A stretch of 64,000 nt of DNA from Oceanospirillum linum (GTDB lineage Bacteria; Pseudomonadota; Gammaproteobacteria; Pseudomonadales; Halomonadaceae). The notes beneath the pieces were generated by a model that was given only the letters and a program-made list of their open reading frames with translations, was not told the DNA's origin and ran no database searches. A program made the position numbers and the translations under genes. Numbering within the stretch: the stretch's first letter is position 1; each line of letters opens with the position of its first letter. The stretch is from positions 1 to 64,000 of the forward strand of contig NZ_FXTS01000009.1 in the NCBI RefSeq assembly GCF_900182785.1, written 5' to 3'. Below are positions 45,666 to 52,606 of the stretch, one piece after another.

Positions 45666-45820
45666 GGGATAAATTCTGTCTCTTTAGAACGGAAAATAGC
45701 AGGTGAGCCCCTGCCTCTTATGGCGCTCTATCCTACCACTTGTCGCCCACGGGGGGTACAATCCACGGCGCTTTGACCCTTTATGTTTTATTAAAATGAC
45801 TCCCGTATCCGGAAACTGCT

Positions 45821-46465
45821 ATGTCCAGACCTCGTCGCTCCGCCTCCCGCTCATCCTCTGCCAATCAAAAAAAATCCGGTCATCTTAAATCTGCCAGTGG
45901 AGCCTCAGGGGGTAAGAATCAGCTGCGGATTATTTCCGGTGAGTGGCGCGGGCGTAAATTGCCTTTTCCTGATGGTGAGGGTTTGCGGCCAACGGGTGAC
46001 CGTATGCGTGAGACGCTGTTTAACTGGTTGAGCTTTGATCTGTATGGTCGCAGGGTTCTGGATCTGTTTGCCGGGAGTGGTGCGCTGGGTTTGGAGGCGT
46101 TATCCCGAGGCGCTAAAAGCGCTGTTTTTCTGGATAATCATCCGGGGGTGGTGCGCCAGATAAGGGAGAACCTGGAAACACTTAAATGTGAACATGCAGA
46201 CGTTTTTCAGGGTGAGGCACTTAATTGGCTGGGAGGAGATAAAGACACGTTTGATCTTATCTTTCTTGACCCACCTTTTGGCAAGGGGTTGTTAGCGCCG
46301 GTTTGCCAGCAACTGGAACAGCTACAGCGTCTGGCAGATGGCGCATTGATTTACCTGGAAGCGGAGAAAGGTTTCGATTTTACTGAAATTCCAGCATGTT
46401 GGTTGTTGGAAAAAGAGAAGAAATCGGGCCAGGTTATCTGCCGGCTTTATCGCCGAACGGGTTGA
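45821..46465 (+). CDS. rsmD: 16S rRNA (guanine966-N2)-methyltransferase
   Basis: 214 residues. After a basic Ser-rich leader come IISGEWRGRKLPFPDG, RPTGDRMRETLFNWL, AdoMet loop LDLFAGSGALGLEALSRGA and catalytic FLDPPFGKG. It methylates G966 of 16S rRNA. It is divergent from ftsY, a conserved arrangement. Confidence 0.95.
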   Translation: MSRPRRSASRSSSANQKKSGHLKSASGASGGKNQLRIISGEWRGRKLPFPDGEGLRPTGDRMRETLFNWLSFDLYGRRVLDLFAGSGALGLEALSRGAKSAVFLDNHPGVVRQIRENLETLKCEHADVFQGEALNWLGGDKDTFDLIFLDPPFGKGLLAPVCQQLEQLQRLADGALIYLEAEKGFDFTEIPACWLLEKEKKSGQVICRLYRRTG

Positions 46466-46477
46466 TATAGGCGAGCA

Positions 46478-47125
46478 TCAGTCGGTATTGAGATGGAAGG
46501 CCTGCATTTGCGCCCGGGTCTCTTCTTTTGTATACGGAGTAAGATAAGGCATCTCAAGACAAAACATCTGATAGATAACCTGATTGAGCTGCTCCCGGGT
46601 TTGCCGGTCTTCTGTTACACCCAGGGCGGTACGTAGATAGGTCGTCCAGCTGGTGACCAGAATCCAGATATTCAATGCCAGAGGCTTCAGTTGGTCTTCA
46701 GGTATATCCATAAAGCCAGACTCACACATTCTGATATACACCTGCTCAGTACTGGCAATTCCCTGAGTGGCAAAAGTCTGATAGCGGGCTTTTAGCTCGG
46801 CATCATTTGCCAGCATGCCCACAAGGTCACGGTGCATAAAACGGTATTTCCAGATAAGATCGAGCAGCCTTTCAGTGATTAGGGCGCGATCATACAAGGT
46901 GATTGCCCGATTATCCGGCAGGGTAAAGAGTTCATCTACGGCTGCTTCATACTGATCAAAAATGCGTGCAATGATGTCGGATTTATTACGATAGTGGTAA
47001 TAGAGATTACCCGGGGATATTTTTATATGGGCTGCAATGTGGTTGGTTGTTACGGAGCGCTCTCCGTGGAGATTGAACAACTCTAAAGAAGCCTGAACAA
47101 TTCTATCTTTTGTTTTCACGGTCAA
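46478..47125 (-). CDS. TetR family transcriptional regulator
   Basis: 215 residues. The N-terminal helix-turn-helix is TTNHIAAHIKISPGNLYYHY (about 25-44) and the C-terminal ligand domain is helical. The SPGNLYYHYRNKSDII stretch resembles PhaD-type regulators of polyhydroxyalkanoate genes, but the target is unknown. It is convergent with rsmD (12 bp apart). Two direct ATCCGTTACTG repeats 18 bp apart upstream (47155-47183) are candidate operator sites. Confidence 0.85.
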   Translation of the reverse strand: MTVKTKDRIVQASLELFNLHGERSVTTNHIAAHIKISPGNLYYHYRNKSDIIARIFDQYEAAVDELFTLPDNRAITLYDRALITERLLDLIWKYRFMHRDLVGMLANDAELKARYQTFATQGIASTEQVYIRMCESGFMDIPEDQLKPLALNIWILVTSWTTYLRTALGVTEDRQTREQLNQVIYQMFCLEMPYLTPYTKEETRAQMQAFHLNTD

Positions 47126-47490
47126 TTCTCGGGGTGTGGGGCAGCTGACTTATTATCCGTTACTGTATATTCATCCGTTACTGCGTATCAGCAAGTTTTG
47201 CCATGGAATGTGCTAACAGTGCTGTTTTAACAGTCATTTTAAATATAGCACTACTGAAATGGAAAATCTGTTTTGCAAATGACCGGGAATCCTTGTGCTA
47301 TTACTGTCATAATCCAGCATCAGCCAGTGAACAGAACATTTAATTTTCTGCTCCGTAGATGCTATTACAGCCGGGTGCCTTTGGCTGCTTTGAATTAGCT
47401 ATAACCTTATAGCGAGAGAAGTTTGTACCGGTGAGGCAATTTGTTTACCATTCTGCCTCTCCAAAATCCGCGCATAATCAGGAAAATGCG
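47126..47490. other. intergenic region between the TetR gene and coaD
   Basis: 365 bp. It contains the direct repeat ATCCGTTACTG at 47155-47165 and 47173-47183, a possible autoregulatory operator. Nothing else recognised. Confidence 0.5.
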
Positions 47491-47973
47491 ATGACGACGG
47501 TAGTTTATCCCGGAACGTTTGACCCTATTACCAACGGTCATACCGATTTGGTAGAGCGTGCCAGCAGGATTTTTGACAAAGTGGTTCTGGCTATTGCTGC
47601 CAGCCCGCGCAAAAAACCTTTGTTGGCTCTGGAGCAGCGCGTTGCCCTTGCTGAGTCAATTTTGTCTCAGTACAGCAACGTAGAAGTTTGCGGTTTTGAC
47701 TGCCTGTTGACCGAATTTCTGGAACAACAACAGGCACGCGTTATTATCCGTGGCCTGCGTGCAGTATCCGATTTTGAGTATGAGTTACAGCTTGCCAACC
47801 TGAACCGGGCGATGTCTCCCGATGTGGAGAGCATTTTCCTGACCCCGGAAGAGCGTAATTCTTACATCTCATCTACGCTGGTGAGAGAGATTGCCTGCCT
47901 GAACGGCGATGTAAGCAAATTTGTGCATCCAACCGTCGATCAGGCTCTTAAAGAACACTTTAAAAACGACTAA
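47491..47973 (+). CDS. coaD: phosphopantetheine adenylyltransferase
   Basis: 160 residues from ATG 47491 (AGGA upstream); a longer frame from 47431 would add 20 non-homologous residues. The nucleotidyltransferase motif VVYPGTFDPITNGH is at the start, with RGLRAVSDFEYELQLA and the ISSTLVREI region later. It makes dephospho-CoA from 4'-phosphopantetheine. Followed by a YfhL-type ferredoxin, as in pseudomonads and relatives. Confidence 0.96.
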   Translation: MTTVVYPGTFDPITNGHTDLVERASRIFDKVVLAIAASPRKKPLLALEQRVALAESILSQYSNVEVCGFDCLLTEFLEQQQARVIIRGLRAVSDFEYELQLANLNRAMSPDVESIFLTPEERNSYISSTLVREIACLNGDVSKFVHPTVDQALKEHFKND

Positions 47974-48003
47974 GCAAGTTAGCTTTTTGATGAGGTAAGC
48001 GTT

Positions 48004-48258
48004 ATGGCTTTGATGATTACCGACGAATGCATCAACTGTGATGTATGTGAACCTGAATGCCCTAATGGTGCAATCTCTCAGGGTGACGAGATCTATGAGA
48101 TTGACCCGAATCTGTGTACCGAATGCGTTGGTCACTATGATGAGCCTCAGTGTGTGTTGGTTTGCCCGGTAGAGTGTATTCCGGAGAACCCTGAGCATGT
48201 TGAGTCGAAAGATGAGCTGATGGAAAAATACAAAATTATCCAGGCTTCTCTGGGTTAA
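48004..48258 (+). CDS. YfhL-type 2x[4Fe-4S] ferredoxin
   Basis: 84 residues. Two cysteine clusters, CINCDVCEPECPNGAI and CTECVGHYDEPQCVLVCPVECI, where the second has the enlarged spacing typical of the Alvin/YfhL ferredoxin family. ATG 48004, 30 bp after coaD, so probably co-transcribed. It is a low-potential electron carrier whose partner is unknown. Confidence 0.95.
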   Translation: MALMITDECINCDVCEPECPNGAISQGDEIYEIDPNLCTECVGHYDEPQCVLVCPVECIPENPEHVESKDELMEKYKIIQASLG

Positions 48259-48280
48259 TTCTGTTTTTCGTTCAGAACAA

Positions 48281-48309
48281 ATGCAGCACTTGGGTGCTGC
48301 ATTTTTTTT
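48281..48309 (+). terminator. intrinsic terminator after the ferredoxin
   Basis: ATGCAGCAC-TTGG-GTGCTGCAT followed by T7. Confidence 0.92.
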
Positions 48310-48385
48310 ACCTGTAATCTGGTTTCGGCCATTATGAATTCTTTGTTCTCACCCATCACAAATTACCCATAGCGCCGGAGCTACT

Positions 48386-49690
48386 GTGTCATCGCCTTCG
48401 CCCTACAGACAGATTTTTTTACTTTCTCTGCCGATCATTATCTCTAATATCAGTGTGCCGCTGTTGGGCTTGGTGGATACGGCTGTGGTTGGGCATTTGA
48501 GTGATGCATCTTATCTTGCGGGGGTAACGCTGGGGGCCACTCTGTTTAGTTTTTTATTTTGGGGGTTTGGTTTTTTGCGGATGGGGACAACCGGCGCTGT
48601 TTCCCAGGCAGCGGGCGCTGCTGACTGGTTGGCGGTGACGCGACTCCTGCAGCAGGGAGTGCTGATGGCGTTAGGGATCTCATGTTTACTGCTGCTTTTC
48701 CAGTTCTGGTTGTTACCTGGGGGGCTTTCCCTTCTGGCGGAAGAGGGAAGTGCTCGTGATCAGGCTGCGTTATACGCAGGGGTGCGTATCTGGTCTGCAC
48801 CTGCCGTTCTGGTGAATTATGTCCTGATGGGCTGGTTTCTGGCGCAGAAAAACAGTCGTTTTGCGTTGCAGATGCTGCTGCTGGGGAACGGGATCAATAT
48901 TTTGCTCGATCTGATCTTCGTTATGCTATTAGGCTGGCAGGTACAGGGTGTGGCATTTGCCTCTTTGATTGCAGATTACAGTGTGATGGCTGCCGGTGTT
49001 TGGCTGGCGCTAAAACGTCTTGCTCAGTTGCAGTCGAAGTGGCAATGGCAGGCCTGGGTCGCCAGTGAGTTTAAGGTGTTGTTTAGGGTTAATCATCAAC
49101 TGATGGTACGTACCTGGTTGCTGCTAGGCAGTATGGCGTACTTTACCTCGCGCGGAGCTGCTTTCGGTAGTGAAACCCTGGCGGCTAACGCAATTCTGAT
49201 GCAACTGGTCATGATGGCATCTTACGCTTTGGATGGATATGCCCATGGGGCTGAGGCTCTGGTTGGCCAGGCGGAGGGCGCTAAGGATTACCAAAAGCGC
49301 AACCAGATTGTTTGGGCTGGTAGTGTGATGAGTATTCTGACGGTCATGGTGATCAGTAGTGGCTATATATTCTGGGGTAATGAGCTGATTGCTCTGCTGA
49401 CTGATCTTGAGACCGTACGCCAATTAGCGGGTGATTACCTGATATGGGCTGCCGTTATTCCAGTGCTGGCGGCATCGAGTTATCTTCTGGATGGTGTCTA
49501 TATTGGGATGATGCGCAGTGATGTGATGCGTAACGGGATGCTGGTGGCTTTTTTTGCGTTTATGCTTCTTGCATGGCTACTGTCTGGCTGGGGGAATCAG
49601 GGGTTATGGGCCGCCTTCGCCGGATTTATGCTGCTGCGCTCGCTATTTATGGCCCTGCATTTTTTACGGATATTCAGGCGCATTGTCTGA
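48386..49690 (+). CDS. MATE family efflux transporter (DinF-like)
   Basis: 434 residues, GTG start behind CGGAG. Twelve hydrophobic helices in two MatE domains; the N-terminal PIIISNISVPLLGLVDTAVVG is typical of the DinF branch. Members export cationic compounds using sodium or proton gradients; substrate unknown. Convergent with cheW. Confidence 0.92.
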   Translation: MSSPSPYRQIFLLSLPIIISNISVPLLGLVDTAVVGHLSDASYLAGVTLGATLFSFLFWGFGFLRMGTTGAVSQAAGAADWLAVTRLLQQGVLMALGISCLLLLFQFWLLPGGLSLLAEEGSARDQAALYAGVRIWSAPAVLVNYVLMGWFLAQKNSRFALQMLLLGNGINILLDLIFVMLLGWQVQGVAFASLIADYSVMAAGVWLALKRLAQLQSKWQWQAWVASEFKVLFRVNHQLMVRTWLLLGSMAYFTSRGAAFGSETLAANAILMQLVMMASYALDGYAHGAEALVGQAEGAKDYQKRNQIVWAGSVMSILTVMVISSGYIFWGNELIALLTDLETVRQLAGDYLIWAAVIPVLAASSYLLDGVYIGMMRSDVMRNGMLVAFFAFMLLAWLLSGWGNQGLWAAFAGFMLLRSLFMALHFLRIFRRIV

Positions 49691-49732
49691 TGGCGGGATA
49701 CCGCTGGAGAGGTAGCCGTCTGCCAAAAGGCG

Positions 49733-50158
49733 CTACATCTGCTGGGCTACACCTTCGCAGTGTGGCAGGAAGTTCGCGACGATATAAAGCTCACCTTCAC
49801 GATGAATAGTACCTTGAATAATCCCTCCGGCATCCTGATTGGGTGGGGGCTCGATGCTCTTGCCGTCAAACCCTACAATGGCTTCAACTTTATCCACCAC
49901 AATACCGCAGAGACCGTCATCGGTTTCGATTGATATAATACGGGAATCTTCAGACCTTGGGTCTTCAGGCAGATCCATGAGCTTACGCGCCGAGATTACG
50001 GTGAGCACCTCGCCACGAATATTCAGAATACCGTCAACATCATATGGGGCTCCGGGGATTGGAGATGGCTCCTGGTAGCGAAGTACTTCCTTGATACTGC
50101 CCACGGGGTGGGCGTATTTTTCGCCGGCTAAAGAAAAGCTGACCCATTGATTATCCAT
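49733..50158 (-). CDS. CheW-like chemotaxis coupling protein
   Basis: 141 residues forming a single CheW domain (WVSFSLAGEKYAHPVGSIKEV, GAPYDVDGILNIRGEVLTVI, GLCGIVVDKVEAIV). CheW links receptors to the CheA kinase. No other chemotaxis genes are nearby, so it is an orphan. Its promoter region is shared with the aspartate kinase gene. Confidence 0.92.
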   Translation of the reverse strand: MDNQWVSFSLAGEKYAHPVGSIKEVLRYQEPSPIPGAPYDVDGILNIRGEVLTVISARKLMDLPEDPRSEDSRIISIETDDGLCGIVVDKVEAIVGFDGKSIEPPPNQDAGGIIQGTIHREGELYIVANFLPHCEGVAQQM

Positions 50159-50194
50159 TGATTCATGTCCCTCTGAAATGCGATATAAAACAAA

Positions 50195-50214
50195 ATATAG
50201 TTAGAGAACTATAT
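50195..50214. promoter_or_regulatory. palindromic operator candidate
   Basis: ATATAGTT-AGAG-AACTATAT is a perfect inverted repeat with 8-bp arms. Its ACTATATA half-site resembles, from memory, the operator of EctR-type MarR regulators that control ectoine genes, though the spacing here is wider. It could also control the divergent cheW-like gene. Confidence 0.4.
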
Positions 50215-50326
50215 AATCTAATGGTCTTTAATAAAAGTTAAACCCCCGGAATGTATCGTTATGTTGCTTTGTTTTGCGATATATCCCAGAAGATAGGCTT
50301 TCCCGTGTACTCCCCAATGGTCTTGT

Positions 50327-50355
50327 TTAACAAATGATATGTTTAGAGATATAAT
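50327..50355 (+). promoter_or_regulatory. sigma-70 promoter of aspartate kinase
   Basis: TTAACA (50327-50332), 17-bp spacer, TATAAT (50350-50355). It implies a roughly 100-nt leader. Confidence 0.75.
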
Positions 50356-50460
50356 CTTTTTTGATTCGGGCAGGCTTACCCCTGCATAACTGAAAAAACA
50401 TGAAGGAGGCAGCTGCTTTTGTTACGGTCCTTTGCGGGGCCAGAAAGCTGAACCTAAACA

Positions 50461-51903
50461 ATGAAAACCCATACGGTAGAGAAGATCGGCGGCACGTCGA
50501 TGAGTGATTACGCCGCGGTACGAGATAACATCATTTTTCACAAGCAATCCCGGAAAGAAGAAGGGTATCAGCGAATTTTTGTGGTATCTGCGTACGGTGG
50601 TGTGACCGACCTGTTGCTTGAGCATAAAAAATCCGATAAAGCCGGGGTGTTTGCTTCATTCGCCGGAGCAGAAGATAGCAGTGTTTGGCGCGATAAAATG
50701 ACTCGCCTACGGGCCAGATTGATGTCGATTAACTATGAGCTGTTTGGCCAGACGCCTTTATGCCAGCTGGCAGATAGCTTTATCGGCGACCGCCTTGATG
50801 AGGCAGAGCAGACCCTGAACGATCTTGAAAGCGTGTGTCAGCATGGTCACTTTGACCTCAGTGATCACCTGATGACAGTTCGTGAAATGATGGCCAGCCT
50901 TGGCGAAGCACACAGTGCCTGGAATATGGCTCAGTTGCTTAAGCGTGATGGGATCAATGCAGTTTATGTCGACCTGACCGGCTGGAATGCGGAAAAGCAT
51001 CTATCCCTTGATGAGCGAATTGAAGCGGCCTTTAAGGATGTTGATCTGGCAAACTGTTTACCGATTGCTACCGGCTACGCTCACTGTACTGAAGGACTCA
51101 TGCAGACCTTTGATCGGGGTTATAGTGAGATGGTCTTCAGCCGTATTGCTGTGCTGACAGATGCACGGGAGGCGATTATCCATAAAGAGTACCACCTGAG
51201 CAGTGCTGACCCTCGTCTGGTGGGAGTGGATAATGCTGTGCCAATTGGTCGTACAAATTATGATGTGGCAGATCAGCTGGCGAACCTGGGTATGGAGGCG
51301 ATCCATCCCAAAGCAGGGAAAGGTCTGCGCCAGCGGTGTCTGCCGCTACGTGTGATGAATACCTTTGAACCGGATCATGCCGGTACGCTGATCACCGCTG
51401 AGTATGTCAGTGAAAAGCCTTGTGTCGAGATCATTGCTGGCCGACAAAATGTTTATGCTCTGGAGTTTTTTGATCAGGATATGATGGGGAGCATGAGCCG
51501 TTATGGCCGCGAATTACTGGGCATTATCGAACGGTTTAAAGTTCCACTGATCAGCAAAGATAATAATGCTAATACGCTAACACACTATATGGCATCGAAT
51601 CTGAAAACCATAAAACGGCTTCAGAAGGCGATTCAGGAACAATATCCGGGTTGTGAAATGAGCCTGAAGAAAGTAGCAATGGTTTCTGCGATCGGAAGTG
51701 ATATGCAGGTGCCGGGTATTCTGGCGCAAACCGTTAATGCACTGGCCTCGGCTAAAATCAGTGTGCTTGCGCTGCAGCAGTCTATGCGTCAGGTTGATAT
51801 TCAGTTTATTGTATCGAATGATGACTATGATCTGGCTGTTCAGAGTTTGCACCGCAGCCTGATTGAGATTCACAATCACGGAGAAGCAATTTGTGCGGCC
51901 TGA
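50461..51903 (+). CDS. aspartate kinase, ectoine-associated type
   Basis: 480 residues. It starts KTHTVEKIGGTSMSDYAAV and has the large insertion and FDRGYSEMVFSRIA region found in Ask_Ect, the aspartokinase dedicated to ectoine synthesis. C-terminal ACT domains include AMVSAIGSDMQVPGILAQ. It phosphorylates aspartate, feeding aspartate semialdehyde to EctB. No ectABC genes are in the window, so the ectoine cluster, if any, is elsewhere or has been split. The ribosome site is weak. Confidence 0.88.
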   Translation: MKTHTVEKIGGTSMSDYAAVRDNIIFHKQSRKEEGYQRIFVVSAYGGVTDLLLEHKKSDKAGVFASFAGAEDSSVWRDKMTRLRARLMSINYELFGQTPLCQLADSFIGDRLDEAEQTLNDLESVCQHGHFDLSDHLMTVREMMASLGEAHSAWNMAQLLKRDGINAVYVDLTGWNAEKHLSLDERIEAAFKDVDLANCLPIATGYAHCTEGLMQTFDRGYSEMVFSRIAVLTDAREAIIHKEYHLSSADPRLVGVDNAVPIGRTNYDVADQLANLGMEAIHPKAGKGLRQRCLPLRVMNTFEPDHAGTLITAEYVSEKPCVEIIAGRQNVYALEFFDQDMMGSMSRYGRELLGIIERFKVPLISKDNNANTLTHYMASNLKTIKRLQKAIQEQYPGCEMSLKKVAMVSAIGSDMQVPGILAQTVNALASAKISVLALQQSMRQVDIQFIVSNDDYDLAVQSLHRSLIEIHNHGEAICAA

Positions 51904-51962
51904 TAAGGCGGATGAAATGACAGGTTTATCTCTTCTCTGAAGAGGTAGCACAAGCTAAAGAG

Positions 51963-51996
51963 CAGCCATCGTCTGAAGAGATGATGGCTGTTTTTG
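51963..51996 (+). terminator. intrinsic terminator after aspartate kinase
   Basis: Stem CAGCCATC / GATGGCTG with a 12-base loop followed by T5. Confidence 0.85.
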
Positions 51997-52055
51997 TTTG
52001 TGACTCTGATTTTAATGCCACCTCTGGTGTGTCATTAATGGCGACTTAGCAATAT

Positions 52056-52069
52056 TTGTCTGACGACAA
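52056..52069. promoter_or_regulatory. candidate enhancer site for a sigma-54 activator
   Basis: TTGTCTGACGACAA is an inverted repeat (TTGTC / GACAA), centred about 90 bp upstream of the -24 element at 52150, a typical enhancer distance. TGTC repeats again just downstream. The activator is unknown. Confidence 0.4.
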
Positions 52070-52149
52070 TGTCTTATGTCCAGTAAGAGCTTTGATGCTT
52101 GGATATATTATTCCCTTTAAAATCAGTGGGTAAAAGGATTTTATTTCTG

Positions 52150-52167
52150 TTGGCACTAGCGTTGCAA
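52150..52167 (+). promoter_or_regulatory. consensus sigma-54 promoter
   Basis: TTGGCACTAGCGTTGCAA matches the TGGCAC-N5-TTGCA consensus at every position, with 10 bases between GG and GC. Transcription would start near 52177, giving a leader of about 50 nt before the small gene at 52227. Confidence 0.88.
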
Positions 52168-52226
52168 TATCTGGAGTGTACAGCGTCAAACGCTGACTTC
52201 TACTGGATATAACAGGAGTGACCACG

Positions 52227-52352
52227 ATGGCACATGCTGAATCTCACGATTATGAAACGATTGGTGTTGGTGCAACACTGTTGATGGCTGCTGCAGGTCT
52301 TGTACTTGGTATTTTTCCGGTATTGACTCAGATCTGGGTGTTGTTGAACTAG
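52227..52352 (+). CDS. 41-residue membrane peptide under sigma-54 control
   Basis: A short gene: ATG 52227 with AGGAG eight bases upstream, stop TAG 52350-52352. The peptide has a polar N-terminus (MAHAESHDYE) and one hydrophobic helix (LLMAAAGLVLGIFPVLTQIW), so it is a predicted single-pass inner-membrane peptide. It is bracketed by a perfect sigma-54 promoter and an intrinsic terminator, which makes it a true gene rather than chance. No family is recognised. A regulator of a membrane transporter or kinase is possible but not shown. Confidence 0.8.
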   Translation: MAHAESHDYETIGVGATLLMAAAGLVLGIFPVLTQIWVLLN

Positions 52353-52406
52353 ATATACACAATGTTTGCCAGAGTGTAATGTTGGTTTTATTCTGGCTCT
52401 GTTATC

Positions 52407-52439
52407 AAAATAGCTCCGCTGAATCGGGGCTATTTTTTT
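52407..52439 (+). terminator. intrinsic terminator after the small peptide gene
   Basis: AAAATAGC-(T)CCG / CGG(G)-GCTATTTTTTT with a six-base loop and T7. Confidence 0.85.
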
Positions 52440-52606
52440 ACCTGTCGTCTACAGCGTGCCCGATGTGGAATGGATTTTTTCTCGCTGTTTAGCCGTCATG
52501 CTGCCATGCTAGGATCATTAATGATAAAAAGAAGCAACTCGGAAAGCAGGAAATCTGCGCTATTCGAGATAAGGTGTAAATAAAATATCACTTTTAGGAG
52601 CAGAGG

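Larger units (their letters stand above)
50159..50460. other. divergent regulatory region of cheW-like and aspartate kinase genes
   Basis: 302 bp. It contains a perfect palindrome (50195-50214) and a near-consensus promoter for the kinase (50327-50355). Short words AATGGTCTT and TTAGAGA..TATAATCT occur twice, about 100-140 bp apart. Confidence 0.6.
51904..52226. other. intergenic region with terminator and sigma-54 promoter
   Basis: 323 bp between the aspartate kinase and the small membrane peptide. It holds a terminator (51963-51996), the inverted repeat TTGTC-TGAC-GACAA (52056-52069) and a sigma-54 promoter (52150-52167). Confidence 0.7.

Noticed and set aside
50400..50508. Possible leader peptide before aspartate kinase (ATG 50400 followed by AAGGAGG)
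   Set aside because: It runs into the kinase gene in another frame, and no attenuator-like structure was seen.
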